Positions 1 to 9,058 of a DNA stretch of 64,000 nt are shown piece by piece (positions within the stretch are counted from its first letter, which is position 1; each line of letters starts with the position of its first letter). The stretch is from Sphingopyxis sp. MSC1_008 (GTDB lineage Bacteria > Pseudomonadota > Alphaproteobacteria > Sphingomonadales > Sphingomonadaceae). Made by a program: the position numbers and the translations under genes. The stretch spans positions 310,001 through 374,000 of the forward strand of contig NZ_JALPRD010000001.1 in assembly GCF_023197165.1 (NCBI RefSeq). Direction: 5' to 3'. The notes under the pieces were generated by a model. It saw nothing but the letters and a program-made list of their open reading frames with translations, was not told where the DNA came from and did no database searches.

Positions 1-195
1 GTCGGTCAGCTTCCACACGCCCGCGCCGAGTTGCACCGTATCGCCCGGCTGCGCGAGGATCAGCGCTTCTTGCAGCTTTTCGTTCGCGTCGGGCGTTGTT
101 GCACTGACGCTGATCACTTTCGCCGCCGCCGGACTGGCGGCAAATGCTGCCACGATGCAAAGCGTCGCCGCGTGGCGCAGGCCATGGAATCGCAT
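1..195 (-). CDS. Putative parallel beta-helix protein, N-terminal fragment
   Basis: Only the first 65 codons are in the window; the gene runs off the left edge. The start is the ATG at 195-193, with a purine-rich GGGGAGAG just upstream. A short signal peptide is visible (MRFHGLRHAATLCIVAAFAA, then SPAAA as a likely cleavage region). The mature start, with residues QEALILAQPGDTVQLGAG, resembles the opening of secreted right-handed beta-helix proteins that begin with an 'A..GDTI.LGAG' phrase. That family call is from memory of the motif and rests on a short stretch. It is divergent from the DUF2147 gene at 293. Confidence 0.6.
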   Translation of the reverse strand, partial: MRFHGLRHAATLCIVAAFAASPAAAKVISVSATTPDANEKLQEALILAQPGDTVQLGAGVWKLTD

Positions 196-292
196 ATGTC
201 TCTCCCCTTATTTTCGGGGAGCATGGTGCAAGACTTGACGGATGCCAAGCGATGTTGCTGACATATGTGTAGCTAACCGGGGAGAGGTCGCT

Positions 293-706
293 TTGATTCA
301 CAGATTTGGTTTGGCGCTTGTCGCCTTGATAGCCGTGCCGTCGATGGCGGCGGCACCCGCGCCGATCGCGGGACGATGGAAAACCGACGATGGCAAAGCG
401 GTCGTCGTCATGGCCGCGTGCGGCAACAAGATGTGCGGGCGCGTCGATCGCCTGCTGATCAAGCAGCCGACCGGGGGCCAGCGCGACGAGCGCAATCCCG
501 ACAAGGCGAAACGCGGCCGCCAGGTCACCGGACTACAGATTTACTGGGATCTCGTGCCGCACGGCGACGGCTGGAAAGGCGAAGGCTATAGCCCCGAGGA
601 CGGCCGGTATTACAAGGCGCATCTGCGCGCCAATGGCGGCAAGATGACAATGAAAGGCTGCGTCAGCCTGTTCTGCCGCACGGTGACTTGGACGAAGGCG
701 AGCTAA
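293..706 (+). CDS. DUF2147 family secreted protein
   Basis: Small exported protein of about 137 residues. The frame is open from an ATG at 242, but the TTG at 293 is the better start: GGGGAGAG lies at 279-286, and translation from there begins directly with a clean signal peptide (IHRFGLALVALIAVPSMAAA). The mature domain has the DUF2147 layout: 'GRWKTDDGKAVV' near the N-terminus, a central CGxxxCGR element, a 'GxxITGL/VTGLQ' strand and the closing 'MKGCVSLFCRTVTWTK' motif with paired cysteines. The family is periplasmic and of unknown biochemical function. The gene stands alone, divergent from the beta-helix fragment and followed by an intergenic palindromic repeat. Confidence 0.85.
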   Translation: MIHRFGLALVALIAVPSMAAAPAPIAGRWKTDDGKAVVVMAACGNKMCGRVDRLLIKQPTGGQRDERNPDKAKRGRQVTGLQIYWDLVPHGDGWKGEGYSPEDGRYYKAHLRANGGKMTMKGCVSLFCRTVTWTKAS

Positions 707-710
707 TTTT

Positions 711-848
711 AATCCTCCCTGTGCCGCAGGCATGGGGAGGTGGCAGCGCAGAGCGCTGACGGAGGGGCTTATGGCGCGGTGTCACGGCCCCTCCACCACT
801 CGCTTCGCGAGCGGTTCCCCTCCCCATCGCTACGCGACAGGGAGGATT
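711..848. repeat. Palindromic intergenic repeat element
   Basis: A nested inverted repeat fills the space between the convergent DUF2147 and racemase genes. The outer arms are a perfect 12-bp pair (711-722, AATCCTCCCTGT, against 837-848). Inside are a 9-bp pair ATGGGGAGG (732-740) with CCTCCCCAT (819-827) and an 8-bp pair GGAGGGGC (761-768) with GCCCCTCC (787-794). The whole could fold into a long stepped cruciform or RNA hairpin. This matches my memory of REP/BIME-like elements scattered between sphingomonad genes. A role as a bidirectional transcription stop is inferred. Confidence 0.75.
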
Positions 849-853
849 TGTCC

Positions 854-1549
854 TCAGCCCTCGCCCAAAATCCAGTCGACGCCCGCTGCGACGTGGATTC
901 GCGTCGTGTCATAGATCGGCAGGACATTGGCGTCGGTATCGACCAGCATCACCAGTTCGGTGCATGCCAGCACGATCGCCTGGATATCCTGCTTCGCGAT
1001 GTCGGTGATGAAGGTTTTCATCGTGCGGCGCGAACTTTCGTTCACCTTGCCGAGCATCAGCTCTTCGTAAATGATGCGGTCGATCTCGTCGACACGGCTC
1101 GTGTCATAGGGTGCAAGCGTCAGGCCGTGGCGGACGAGCCGCTGGCGGAACCAGGGTTCGGTCGTCACATTGCGCGTGCCGATCACTGCCGCCGCCTTGA
1201 CCCCGTCGGCCTTCATCTTCTCGCCGGTTTCGTCGACGATGTGGAGCAGCGGGATCGAGATCGCCGCGGCGACATCCTCGGCGACCTTGTGCATCGAATT
1301 GGCCGCGATCATCAGCGCGGTTGCGCCCGCCGCCTCGAGCCGCTGCGCCGAGGCGATCAGCACCTCTTTCGCATGCGTCCACCCTTCGGGGGTCGTGATG
1401 CGCGACAGGTCGCAATAGTTGAGGCTCTCCATCAGGATCGGCGCCGAACAGGCGGTGCCGAGGCGCTTTTGCACCCCCTTGTTGAGATGGCGGTAATAAA
1501 GCTCGGTCGATGCCCAGCTCATTCCCCCGATCAGGCCGATTTTGCGCAA
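854..1549 (-). CDS. Aspartate/glutamate racemase family protein
   Basis: A 231-residue protein with the Asp/Glu/hydantoin racemase fold: N-terminal GLIGGMSWAST, central AANSMHK, and C-terminal LACTEL. The start is a TTG at 1549 preceded by GGAGGA with good spacing; no ATG competes. Family members use two acid/base residues, normally a Cys (or Thr in YgeA-type enzymes) at the first motif and a Cys at the second. Here the first is Ala83 while Cys196 of the second is intact. The protein therefore looks like a YgeA-type amino-acid racemase relative with half of its catalytic pair missing. It lies downstream of pntB, with a hairpin between them. Confidence 0.85.
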   Translation of the reverse strand: MRKIGLIGGMSWASTELYYRHLNKGVQKRLGTACSAPILMESLNYCDLSRITTPEGWTHAKEVLIASAQRLEAAGATALMIAANSMHKVAEDVAAAISIPLLHIVDETGEKMKADGVKAAAVIGTRNVTTEPWFRQRLVRHGLTLAPYDTSRVDEIDRIIYEELMLGKVNESSRRTMKTFITDIAKQDIQAIVLACTELVMLVDTDANVLPIYDTTRIHVAAGVDWILGEG

Positions 1550-1571
1550 GATGGTCCTCCAAAATACAACA

Positions 1572-1597
1572 GGACCGGGTCGTTGCCGGCCCGGTCC
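1572..1597 (-). terminator. Probable terminator after pntB
   Basis: Inverted repeat GGACCGGG (1572-1579) / CCCGGTCC (1590-1597). Read on the minus strand it is followed by the T-rich TGTTGTATTTT. It sits between the end of pntB and the racemase start, so it probably ends the pnt transcript, at least partially. Confidence 0.5.
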
Positions 1598-1686
1598 CGT
1601 CTATCGCTAGATAAAGTGGCGCCCCCGGGCAAGGCCGGGGACAAAACTTTGCGGCAAAGCGTCAGTGCCCGCTGTCGCTTTAGCTC

Positions 1687-3171
<1,485 letters not shown>

Positions 3172-3172
3172 C

Positions 3173-3454
3173 TCAGCGCTCCTTCTTCTTGTACATCGCC
3201 AGCATGCGCGCGGTGACGGCAAAGCCGCCGAAAATGTTGATGCTCGCCATCACGACCGCGGCGAGGCCGAGCCATTTGGAAGAGGCCGACCCCGCGGCGG
3301 CGCTGGCGATCAGCGCGCCCACGATGATCACCGACGAAATGGCGTTGGTGACGCTCATCAGCGGCGTGTGCAGCGCCGGGGTCACCGACCAGACGACGAA
3401 ATAGCCGACAAAGCAGGCTAGTACGAAAATTGAAAAAATCGCGATAAAATCCAC
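3173..3454 (-). CDS. pntAB: NAD(P) transhydrogenase subunit alpha, membrane part
   Basis: Small membrane subunit (93 residues) that in three-subunit transhydrogenases corresponds to the C-terminal membrane part of E. coli PntA. Hydrophobic helices are visible at roughly residues 3-20, 33-50 and 55-80, and the conserved '[21 protein letters not shown]' stretch identifies it. The chosen start is GTG at 3454, with AGGGGAG upstream; the frame stays open further upstream but that sequence does not look like family protein. It is followed by pntB after one base. Confidence 0.92.
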   Translation of the reverse strand: MDFIAIFSIFVLACFVGYFVVWSVTPALHTPLMSVTNAISSVIIVGALIASAAAGSASSKWLGLAAVVMASINIFGGFAVTARMLAMYKKKER

Positions 3455-3619
3455 GGGCTCGCTCCCCTGCTGATTCCGTTTCGCGCACCTCTTGCCGCGC
3501 GCCGCCGAATGTGTCGACTCCAAAGCTCCCAAAAAGAAGCGCCCGCATTCCTCGGCGTGAGAAATGCAGGCGTTTTGCGACATTAAATATCGCTTTTCCG
3601 GCCAGACCGGCGATGTTTT

Positions 3620-4219
3620 TTACATTTTCGGGACGAGCAGCGCGTCGATGACATGGACGACACCGTTCGACTGGCCGACATCGGCCTGCGTCACCGTCGC
3701 CTTATTGCCGCTGGCGCTGGTCAGCAGGATCGCATCGCCGCTCTTCGTCGCGGTCAGATCCTGCCCGTCGGCGGTCTTGAGCACGGCTTTGCCGCCGCCT
3801 TCGGCAATCTTGGCGGCGAGGTCGGCCGCGGTCAGCTTGCCCGGAACGACGTGATATTTCAGGACTCCGGCGAGCACATCCTTCTGCGCGGGCCGCATCC
3901 AGCCGTCGCGCGTCACCGGCGGCACCTGCACAAAAGCGGCATCGGTGGGCGCGAAGACCGTGAACGGCCCCGCACTCGACAGTGTTTCGGCCAGCCCAGC
4001 CTGCGTCACCGCCGCGGCCAACGACTTGTGATCGGATGAGGCCGCGAGATTAGCGGCAATGGTGCTGCTCGCCAGCATTTGCGACGGGGCGGCAGCGGGC
4101 ACGGGCGCGGTTTCGCCGCCCGCGACGGTCGTCGTCTCGGCCGGCGTTTCCTTCTTGTCGCCGCAGCCCGACAGCGCGAGCGCGGCCGCTGCGGCCGTCA
4201 GGATCAGATGGGTTTTCAT
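3620..4219 (-). CDS. Fasciclin-domain lipoprotein
   Basis: A 199-residue protein with an N-terminal lipobox (LALSGC, Cys19) and a low-complexity Ala/Pro/Thr linker. A single FAS1 domain follows from about residue 60, with the FAS1 signatures 'GPFTVFAPTDAAF', 'VLKYHVVPGKLTA' and the terminal 'NGVVHVIDALLVP'. FAS1 domains mediate adhesion or matrix interaction; the ligand here is unknown. It is the second of two tandem fasciclin genes (about 70 bp apart), probably one transcript and a duplication. Both lie inside what is normally a contiguous pnt gene cluster. Confidence 0.92.
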   Translation of the reverse strand: MKTHLILTAAAAALALSGCGDKKETPAETTTVAGGETAPVPAAAPSQMLASSTIAANLAASSDHKSLAAAVTQAGLAETLSSAGPFTVFAPTDAAFVQVPPVTRDGWMRPAQKDVLAGVLKYHVVPGKLTAADLAAKIAEGGGKAVLKTADGQDLTATKSGDAILLTSASGNKATVTQADVGQSNGVVHVIDALLVPKM

Positions 4220-4259
4220 GGCCTTATCCTTTCAAAAACGAACGCAGCGGCGCGAATCA

Positions 4260-4892
4260 TCAGCCGAGAGTCGGCATCAACACGCCGTTGATGACGTGAA
4301 TATTACCGTTCGACTGTTCGACGTCGGGCTGGGTGATGAAGCCGCTGCTGCCCTGCGTGCCATCGACCTTGATGTTGCCCTGCACCTCGGTGAAGGTCAG
4401 CGTCTCGCCCTCGACGGTCGCCAGCGTCGCCTTGCCGCCGCCGGCTTTGATCTTCGCGTAGAGATCCTCGGCGGTCACGCGGCCCGGAACGACATGATAG
4501 GTCAGCACCTTCGCGAGCGATTCGGTGTTGTTCGGATTCATCAGCCAGTCGGTCATCGGCTGCGGCACCGCAGCAAACGCCTGATCGGTCGGCGCGAAGA
4601 TCGTGAAGGGCTGGCCCGCGAGCTTGTCCGACACGCCGGCGGCGGTCAGCGCCGTGGCCAGCGTCTTGTGGTCGGGCTTTGCGGCGATTTCGAGCGCGAT
4701 GCCGGTGGGATGCGCGGGTGCAGCAGGAGCCGCGGCTTCAGCCGGAGCGGCGGCGTCAGCGGCGACTTCGGCCGGCGCAGCGACATCTGCCGGTGCGGCG
4801 GTTTCGGCGGGAGCAGCAGTTTCCTGCGCGTAAACCGGCGACAGGGTGGCAAGCACGAGGAGGGGAGTGGCGAAAAGCTTCGCAGACGACAT
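4260..4892 (-). CDS. Secreted fasciclin-domain protein
   Basis: FAS1-domain protein with a cleavable signal peptide (LFATPLLVLATLSPVYAQ) and a long Ala/Pro/Glu-rich linker (roughly residues 22-65), then one FAS1 domain ('QPFTIFAPTDQAF', 'LTYHVVPGRVTAEDL', 'GNIHVINGVLMP'). There is no lipobox, so it should be periplasmic or released, unlike its downstream paralogue. The start is the ATG at 4892: an in-frame TGA lies two codons upstream, and GGAGA is suitably spaced. The leader carries a perfect 9-bp inverted repeat (4918-4938) whose role is unknown. Confidence 0.92.
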   Translation of the reverse strand: MSSAKLFATPLLVLATLSPVYAQETAAPAETAAPADVAAPAEVAADAAAPAEAAAPAAPAHPTGIALEIAAKPDHKTLATALTAAGVSDKLAGQPFTIFAPTDQAFAAVPQPMTDWLMNPNNTESLAKVLTYHVVPGRVTAEDLYAKIKAGGGKATLATVEGETLTFTEVQGNIKVDGTQGSSGFITQPDVEQSNGNIHVINGVLMPTLG

Positions 4893-4917
4893 CAATCATT
4901 CTCCAACTGGTTGAAAC

Positions 4918-4938
4918 TCAGGGTTTGGGAAACCCTGA
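4918..4938. promoter_or_regulatory. Inverted repeat in fasciclin leader
   Basis: Perfect 9-bp arms TCAGGGTTT / AAACCCTGA with a 3-nt spacer, 26-46 bases upstream of the fasciclin start at 4892. There is no T-run on the minus strand after it, so it is not a classical terminator. It could be an operator or an mRNA stem-loop. Confidence 0.45.
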
Positions 4939-4970
4939 ACGCATAGTAACCAAAGGAGGTTTCATGAAAA

Positions 4971-4984
4971 GGCCGAAAACGGCC
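4971..4984 (-). terminator. Terminator after the PH-domain gene
   Basis: Hairpin GGCCG-AAAA-CGGCC lying 16 bases beyond the stop of the PH-domain gene. On the minus strand it is followed by TTTTC, and on the plus strand by ATTTTTT, so it could stop transcription in either direction. It separates the coxIV-pntA-PH transcript from the fasciclin genes. Confidence 0.7.
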
Positions 4985-5000
4985 ATTTTTTACAATCGCG

Positions 5001-5366
5001 TCAGCGGCCGACGATCAACTGCGCCATAAGCTGCTGGATTTTCTGCGGATCGCTCTTGCGCGAAATCTTGACCTCGAGCGGCGTCGCGGCGCCCGACACC
5101 CACACTTTCATGTCGGCATCGAGGTCGAAGGTGCCAGCCGTTTCGAACGAGAAACGCGTGACCGAACGCCATGGAATGCTCTGGAAATCCTTCTTCGATC
5201 CCGTCAGCCCCTGCACATCGACGAAGATGAAGCGCAGGTTCGTCAGCAGCACGGTATCGCGGATCGTCCGAAACGCGGCGAGCACGCGCTCGCCCTCGAT
5301 CAGCCACGCCTGGAACTCGGCCTGCGCGCCGGCAATGTCGATATCCCCGGCGCTGAACAGGCCCAT
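5001..5366 (-). CDS. Bacterial PH-domain protein
   Basis: A 121-residue soluble protein that reads as a single bacterial PH domain: 'GERVLAAFRTIRDTVLLTNLRFIFVDVQGLTGSKKDFQSIPWRSVTRFSFET' followed by alternating beta-strand and a C-terminal helix. The 'D.VLLTN.R.I..D..G..G.K..F.SIP' pattern is typical of the bPH_1 group. Its cellular function is unknown. It starts four bases after the pntA stop and is followed by a hairpin terminator, so it belongs to the coxIV-pntA transcript rather than to pntAB-pntB. Confidence 0.85.
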   Translation of the reverse strand: MGLFSAGDIDIAGAQAEFQAWLIEGERVLAAFRTIRDTVLLTNLRFIFVDVQGLTGSKKDFQSIPWRSVTRFSFETAGTFDLDADMKVWVSGAATPLEVKISRKSDPQKIQQLMAQLIVGR

Positions 5367-5370
5367 CGCT

Positions 5371-6492
5371 CTAGCCCAGCAACCGCTCGTTCACGACCTT
5401 GCCGCCCTGCGTCAGGCGCACGGCGTTGCCGATTTCCTCGTCGAGCACGGGCTTGCCCGCTTCCTTGTCCCAGAAGGCCGAAAGGAAGTTGAACAGATTG
5501 CGGCTGAACAGCGCGCTGGTGTCGGCGGGCATCAGCGCGGCGATATTCTTTGCGCCGATCACGGTGACGCCGTGGATCTTCTTCGCCTCGCCCGAGACCG
5601 ATCCCTCGACATTGCCGCCGCTTTCGGCCGCCATGTCGACGATTACGCTGCCGCTGCGCATCGTCGCGAGCTGCGCGTCCGAGATCAGCCGCGGCGCGGG
5701 GCGCCCCGGGATCAGCGCGGTGGTAATGACGATGTCCTGCTTGGCGATGTGCGACGACACGAGCTCGGCCTGCGCCGCCTTATATTCGTCGGACATTTCG
5801 GTGGCATAGCCGCCCGCGCCCTCGCCCTCGATCCCCGCGACGGTTTCGACGAAGATCGGCTTGGCGCCGAGCGACATGATCTGTTCTTTGGTCGCAGCGC
5901 GCACGTCGGTTGCGCTGACCTGTGCACCAAGGCGGCGCGCGGTCGCGATCGCCTGCAGCCCCGCGACGCCGACGCCCATCACGAACGCCTTGGCGGCGCT
6001 AACGGTGCCCGCGGCGGTCATCATCATCGGAAAAGCGCGGCCATAGGCGTTCGCTGCAATCAGCACCGCCTTATAGCCCGCAAGGTTTGCCTGGCTCGAC
6101 AATATGTCCATCGATTGCGCGCGCGTGATGCGCGGCATGAATTCCATCGCGAGCGCCTCGATCCCCAGCTTTGCATAATCGTCGATACGCGCGCGCTCCC
6201 CGAACGGGTTGAGCCCGGCGGCGAGCCAGGCGCCCTCGGCAAAGCCCGACAGCCCCTTGGGATCGGGCCCCTGGATCGCGAGGATGATGTTCGCGCCTTT
6301 CAGCACATCGGCGCGGCTGCAGACACTGGCACCCGCGGCGCTATAATCGGCATCGGCGATCGAAGCGTGATCGCCTGCCCCCGATTCGACGGCAACTTCG
6401 GCGCCCAAGCCAATGAATTTCTTCACGGTTTCCGGGGTAGCGGCGACGCGGGTCTCGCCTTCGGCGAGCTCCCTCAGGACAGCGATGCGCAT
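5371..6492 (-). CDS. pntAA: NAD(P) transhydrogenase subunit alpha part 1
   Basis: The soluble NAD(H)-binding subunit (dI) of proton-translocating transhydrogenase, 373 residues. It opens with MRIAVLRELAEGETRVAATP, typical of the PntA/alanine-dehydrogenase family, and carries 'MGVGVAGLQAIATARRLGA', whose GxGxxG binds NAD. 'VDMAAESGGN' and 'SRNLFNFL' mark the C-terminal part. The start is the ATG at 6492; a longer frame continues through the upstream coxIV gene in another frame and is not coding. It lies 10 bp after coxIV. The membrane subunits pntAB and pntB, which must assemble with it, are separated from it by three other genes. Confidence 0.94.
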   Translation of the reverse strand: MRIAVLRELAEGETRVAATPETVKKFIGLGAEVAVESGAGDHASIADADYSAAGASVCSRADVLKGANIILAIQGPDPKGLSGFAEGAWLAAGLNPFGERARIDDYAKLGIEALAMEFMPRITRAQSMDILSSQANLAGYKAVLIAANAYGRAFPMMMTAAGTVSAAKAFVMGVGVAGLQAIATARRLGAQVSATDVRAATKEQIMSLGAKPIFVETVAGIEGEGAGGYATEMSDEYKAAQAELVSSHIAKQDIVITTALIPGRPAPRLISDAQLATMRSGSVIVDMAAESGGNVEGSVSGEAKKIHGVTVIGAKNIAALMPADTSALFSRNLFNFLSAFWDKEAGKPVLDEEIGNAVRLTQGGKVVNERLLG

Positions 6493-6502
6493 GCCGGTCG
6501 CG

Positions 6503-6625
6503 TCAGGAGGCGATGAGAAGGACGACGCCGATGACGACGACCGCGGTAATGATCGAGCCGATCTTGAACAGGCTGATGAAACCCGCATAGGTTTCTTCGG
6601 CTGCCTTCATTTCCTGCTGTGCCAT
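6503..6625 (-). CDS. aa3-type cytochrome c oxidase subunit IV
   Basis: A 40-codon gene with ATG at 6625 and TGA at 6505-6503. It encodes MAQQEMKAAEETYAGFISL followed by one transmembrane helix (about residues 17-39). The polar N-terminal helix with 'EMKAAEETYAGF' and the single membrane span match the small alphaproteobacterial aa3 oxidase subunit IV family, which packs against the oxidase core. A gene of this family just before pntA is a recurring arrangement in alphaproteobacteria as I remember it. It is the first gene of the minus-strand run. Confidence 0.85.
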   Translation of the reverse strand: MAQQEMKAAEETYAGFISLFKIGSIITAVVVIGVVLLIAS

Positions 6626-6866
6626 CGCTTTTCCCCTTAAACGGCTATTTTGCTGTGCGCGAACGCACAGCGCCGTGCCCAGAATCGGTTATCGCGCCGG
6701 TCTTAGCCACGCGCCCCGCGATGCTCAAGTGCGGGTTTGGCCGCTGGACTTCGATGCAGGAAAAGACGAATGCCCTTAATCGCCCTTTTACCCCTATCGG
6801 ATACACATGCATCCCTCAGCAAAACAAACCCATAGCAATGTCGGTTCAGGGGGCAGATTCGAAACG

Positions 6867-8300
6867 ATGACTAGCACGCGCGACACGCGAATGGTGATGA
6901 TCGTCGACAGCGAGCCTGCCCAGCAGCGCTTCCTGGCCGCTCTTGTGTCGCGGGGCGGCTGGCGTAGCGTCATCGCTGCCGACACCGACACCGCGCTTGC
7001 CAAGCTCGGCACGCAGGAGGGCATGGCGCTCGACGCCGTGCTCGTCGACCAGGGCGCGCCGGGGATGGATATTTCCGAATTCGTCGGCGAACTCCGCCGC
7101 TGGCGCCCCGCGCTGCCGCTCGTCGTGATCACGATGCGTAACGGGGTCGAGGTCGCTGTCGGCGCGATGCGCGCCGGCGCGAGCGACTTCGTCCAGAAAC
7201 CGATCGCTCCCGACCGGCTGCTCGAAGCGCTCGACCGCGTCGTGTCGACCAGCGGTCCGCAGGGCGAACTTCGCCCGCTCACCGAAAAGCTGCGCGCGCC
7301 ACTGGCATTCGAAGAAATCATCGGGTCGAGCCCCAATTTCCGCAGCGCGCTCGCGATCGCCGCCAAGGCCGCGCGTGCGCGCGTCCCGGTGATGATCAAC
7401 GGCAAGCCCGGCACAGGCAAGGAAGTCTTTGCCCGCGCGATCCACAGCGCCAGCCCGCGCGCGCGGGGCCAGCTTGTCATGGTCGACTGTTCGGCCGTAT
7501 CGCCCGGCCTGATCGGGTCGGGGCTGTTCGGTCACGAACGCGGTGCCTTTGCCGGCGCGTTCGACCGCCAGATCGGGCGGCTCGTCCAGGCCGACGGCGG
7601 CAGCATCATCATCGACCATGTCGAATGCATCCCGCTCGAAACGCAGGCGAAGCTCGTCGAATTCCTGAACAGCGGCGAAGTGCAGATGATCGGCGGGTCG
7701 ATACGCCAGAGCGTCGACGTCCGCATCATCGCGACGAGCACCAGCCCGCTCGACAAGCTGATCGAGGCCGGCCATTTTCGCGAAGACCTGTTCTACGCGC
7801 TGTCGAGCGCGCAATTCACCCTGCCCTCGCTCTCCGAACGCCGCGGCGACGTCGGCCCGCTCGCGCGCCACCTGCTCGCGCGCATCGGCGGACTGCCGGG
7901 CATGGGGCCGATCGGCGTCACCGACGATGCGCTGCGCCTGCTCGCCGCCTATGCGTGGCCGGGCAATGTCCGCCAGCTTCAGGACGTGCTGTTCCGCGCT
8001 GCGGTGAACAGCACCACCGACGTGCTCACCAGCGCAGATTTCCGCGCGATCGAGGCGACGCTCGGCGGCGGCAGCCCGAGCGGCGAAGGCGAGATCGCGA
8101 TCAACGGCGAAGCGATCGGCGTCACGCTCTACCTGCCCGACGGCAACCTCCGTCCGCTCGAGGAAATCGAGGCCGACGTCATCCGCCTCGCGATCGGCCA
8201 TTATCGCGGCCGCATGAGCGAAGTCGCCCGCCGCCTCGGCATCGGCCGTTCGACGCTTTACCGCAAATTGAGCGACCTCGGGATCGACACCGCCGCCTGA
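6867..8300 (+). CDS. Sigma-54-activator-like response regulator, degenerate
   Basis: About 477 residues: receiver domain (MVMIVDSEP, phospho-acceptor-like Asp in LVDQGAPGMD, KP near its end), AAA+ domain and C-terminal Fis-type helix-turn-helix (EVARRLGIGRSTLYRKLSDL). Walker A is intact (GKPGTGKE), and the arginine region FREDLFYAL is present. Two key elements are changed. The sigma-54-contacting GAFTGA loop reads GAFAGA (about residue 226), and the Walker B acidic pair DE reads DH (SIIIDHVE). The receiver acidic pair is D-S rather than D-D. It therefore resembles NtrC-type activators but may no longer work by the standard mechanism. The frame extends to 6807; I chose ATG 6867, just before the receiver. 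No histidine kinase is adjacent. Confidence 0.88.
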   Translation: MTSTRDTRMVMIVDSEPAQQRFLAALVSRGGWRSVIAADTDTALAKLGTQEGMALDAVLVDQGAPGMDISEFVGELRRWRPALPLVVITMRNGVEVAVGAMRAGASDFVQKPIAPDRLLEALDRVVSTSGPQGELRPLTEKLRAPLAFEEIIGSSPNFRSALAIAAKAARARVPVMINGKPGTGKEVFARAIHSASPRARGQLVMVDCSAVSPGLIGSGLFGHERGAFAGAFDRQIGRLVQADGGSIIIDHVECIPLETQAKLVEFLNSGEVQMIGGSIRQSVDVRIIATSTSPLDKLIEAGHFREDLFYALSSAQFTLPSLSERRGDVGPLARHLLARIGGLPGMGPIGVTDDALRLLAAYAWPGNVRQLQDVLFRAAVNSTTDVLTSADFRAIEATLGGGSPSGEGEIAINGEAIGVTLYLPDGNLRPLEEIEADVIRLAIGHYRGRMSEVARRLGIGRSTLYRKLSDLGIDTAA

Positions 8301-8331
8301 CGCGCTGCCCGCGCGGTTCAGTCGATCGCGC

Positions 8332-8359
8332 TTGATATATAAGTTTGAACTAATATATT
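8332..8359 (+). promoter_or_regulatory. Promoter with overlapping palindromic operator
   Basis: A 24-bp palindrome (8335-8358, 11-bp arms with one mismatch, core AGTT-TG-AACT) sits exactly within a sigma-70-like promoter: TTGATA at 8332-8337 and TATATT at 8354-8359, spacer 16. The SRPBCC gene begins 27 bases on, after GGGAG. The palindrome is strikingly AT-rich for this genome. Because an ArsR-type repressor is the second gene of the unit, autorepression through this site is the simplest reading. Confidence 0.7.
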
Positions 8360-8386
8360 TATCCCGAAACCATCGGGAGAATCATC

Positions 8387-9040
8387 ATGCCGTTCGATAC
8401 CATCGCCCAGGCCGCCATGGTCGTCCGCAAGGTCGAAGATGTTATGCACGAGGGCCAAGCTGCGCGCGCGGTCGTCGCGTCGCGCGATTATCCCACCGCC
8501 ATCGCCGATCTGTGGGACGCGATCACCGAAAAGGAGCGCATCCCGCGCTGGTTCGCGCCAGTCGACGGCGATCTCATCCTCGGCGGAAAATATCAGATCA
8601 AGGGCAATGCCGGGGGGACGGTCACCGCGTGCGACCCGCCGCGCAGCTTTGCGCTTACGTGGGAATTCGGCGGCGGGATAAGCTGGGTCGAGGTCGAGCT
8701 GGCCGAGGCGGGCGACGACAGGACGCGCCTCACGCTCAGGCATATCGCCCCGCTCGACGACAAATCGGAGGAATTCTGGGACAGGTTCGGCCCTGGCGCG
8801 GTCGGCGTGGGCTGGGACCTGTCGCTGATGGGGCTCGGCTGGCATATCGAAACCGGCGAGAGCAACGAACGCTTCGCCGAAGAAACCTGGGCGCTGAGCG
8901 ATGAAGGCAAGGCGTTTGCCACATGGAGCAGCGAGGCATGGACCGCCGCGTCGATCGCCTATGGCACCGCCGAGGCGGCCGCGAATCGCGCGGGCTCCAG
9001 TACGACTGACTTCTACACCGGCGCCGCCTCGCCCGAATGA
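8387..9040 (+). CDS. SRPBCC (AHSA1-like) family protein
   Basis: A 217-residue soluble protein with a START/Bet v1-type hydrophobic-pocket fold: 'DYPTAIADLWDAITEKERIPRWFAPVDGDLILGGKYQIKGNAGGTV' followed by 'PPRSFALTWEF' and 'TRLTLRHIAP', the typical order of AHSA1-like proteins. It has GGGAG upstream of ATG 8387. It is co-transcribed with the ArsR regulator 18 bp downstream; SRPBCC-ArsR pairs are common, and the SRPBCC protein may bind a small hydrophobic ligand. The ligand is not evident. Confidence 0.9.
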   Translation: MPFDTIAQAAMVVRKVEDVMHEGQAARAVVASRDYPTAIADLWDAITEKERIPRWFAPVDGDLILGGKYQIKGNAGGTVTACDPPRSFALTWEFGGGISWVEVELAEAGDDRTRLTLRHIAPLDDKSEEFWDRFGPGAVGVGWDLSLMGLGWHIETGESNERFAEETWALSDEGKAFATWSSEAWTAASIAYGTAEAAANRAGSSTTDFYTGAASPE

Positions 9041-9058
9041 GCCTGGGATGAGCCCCCA

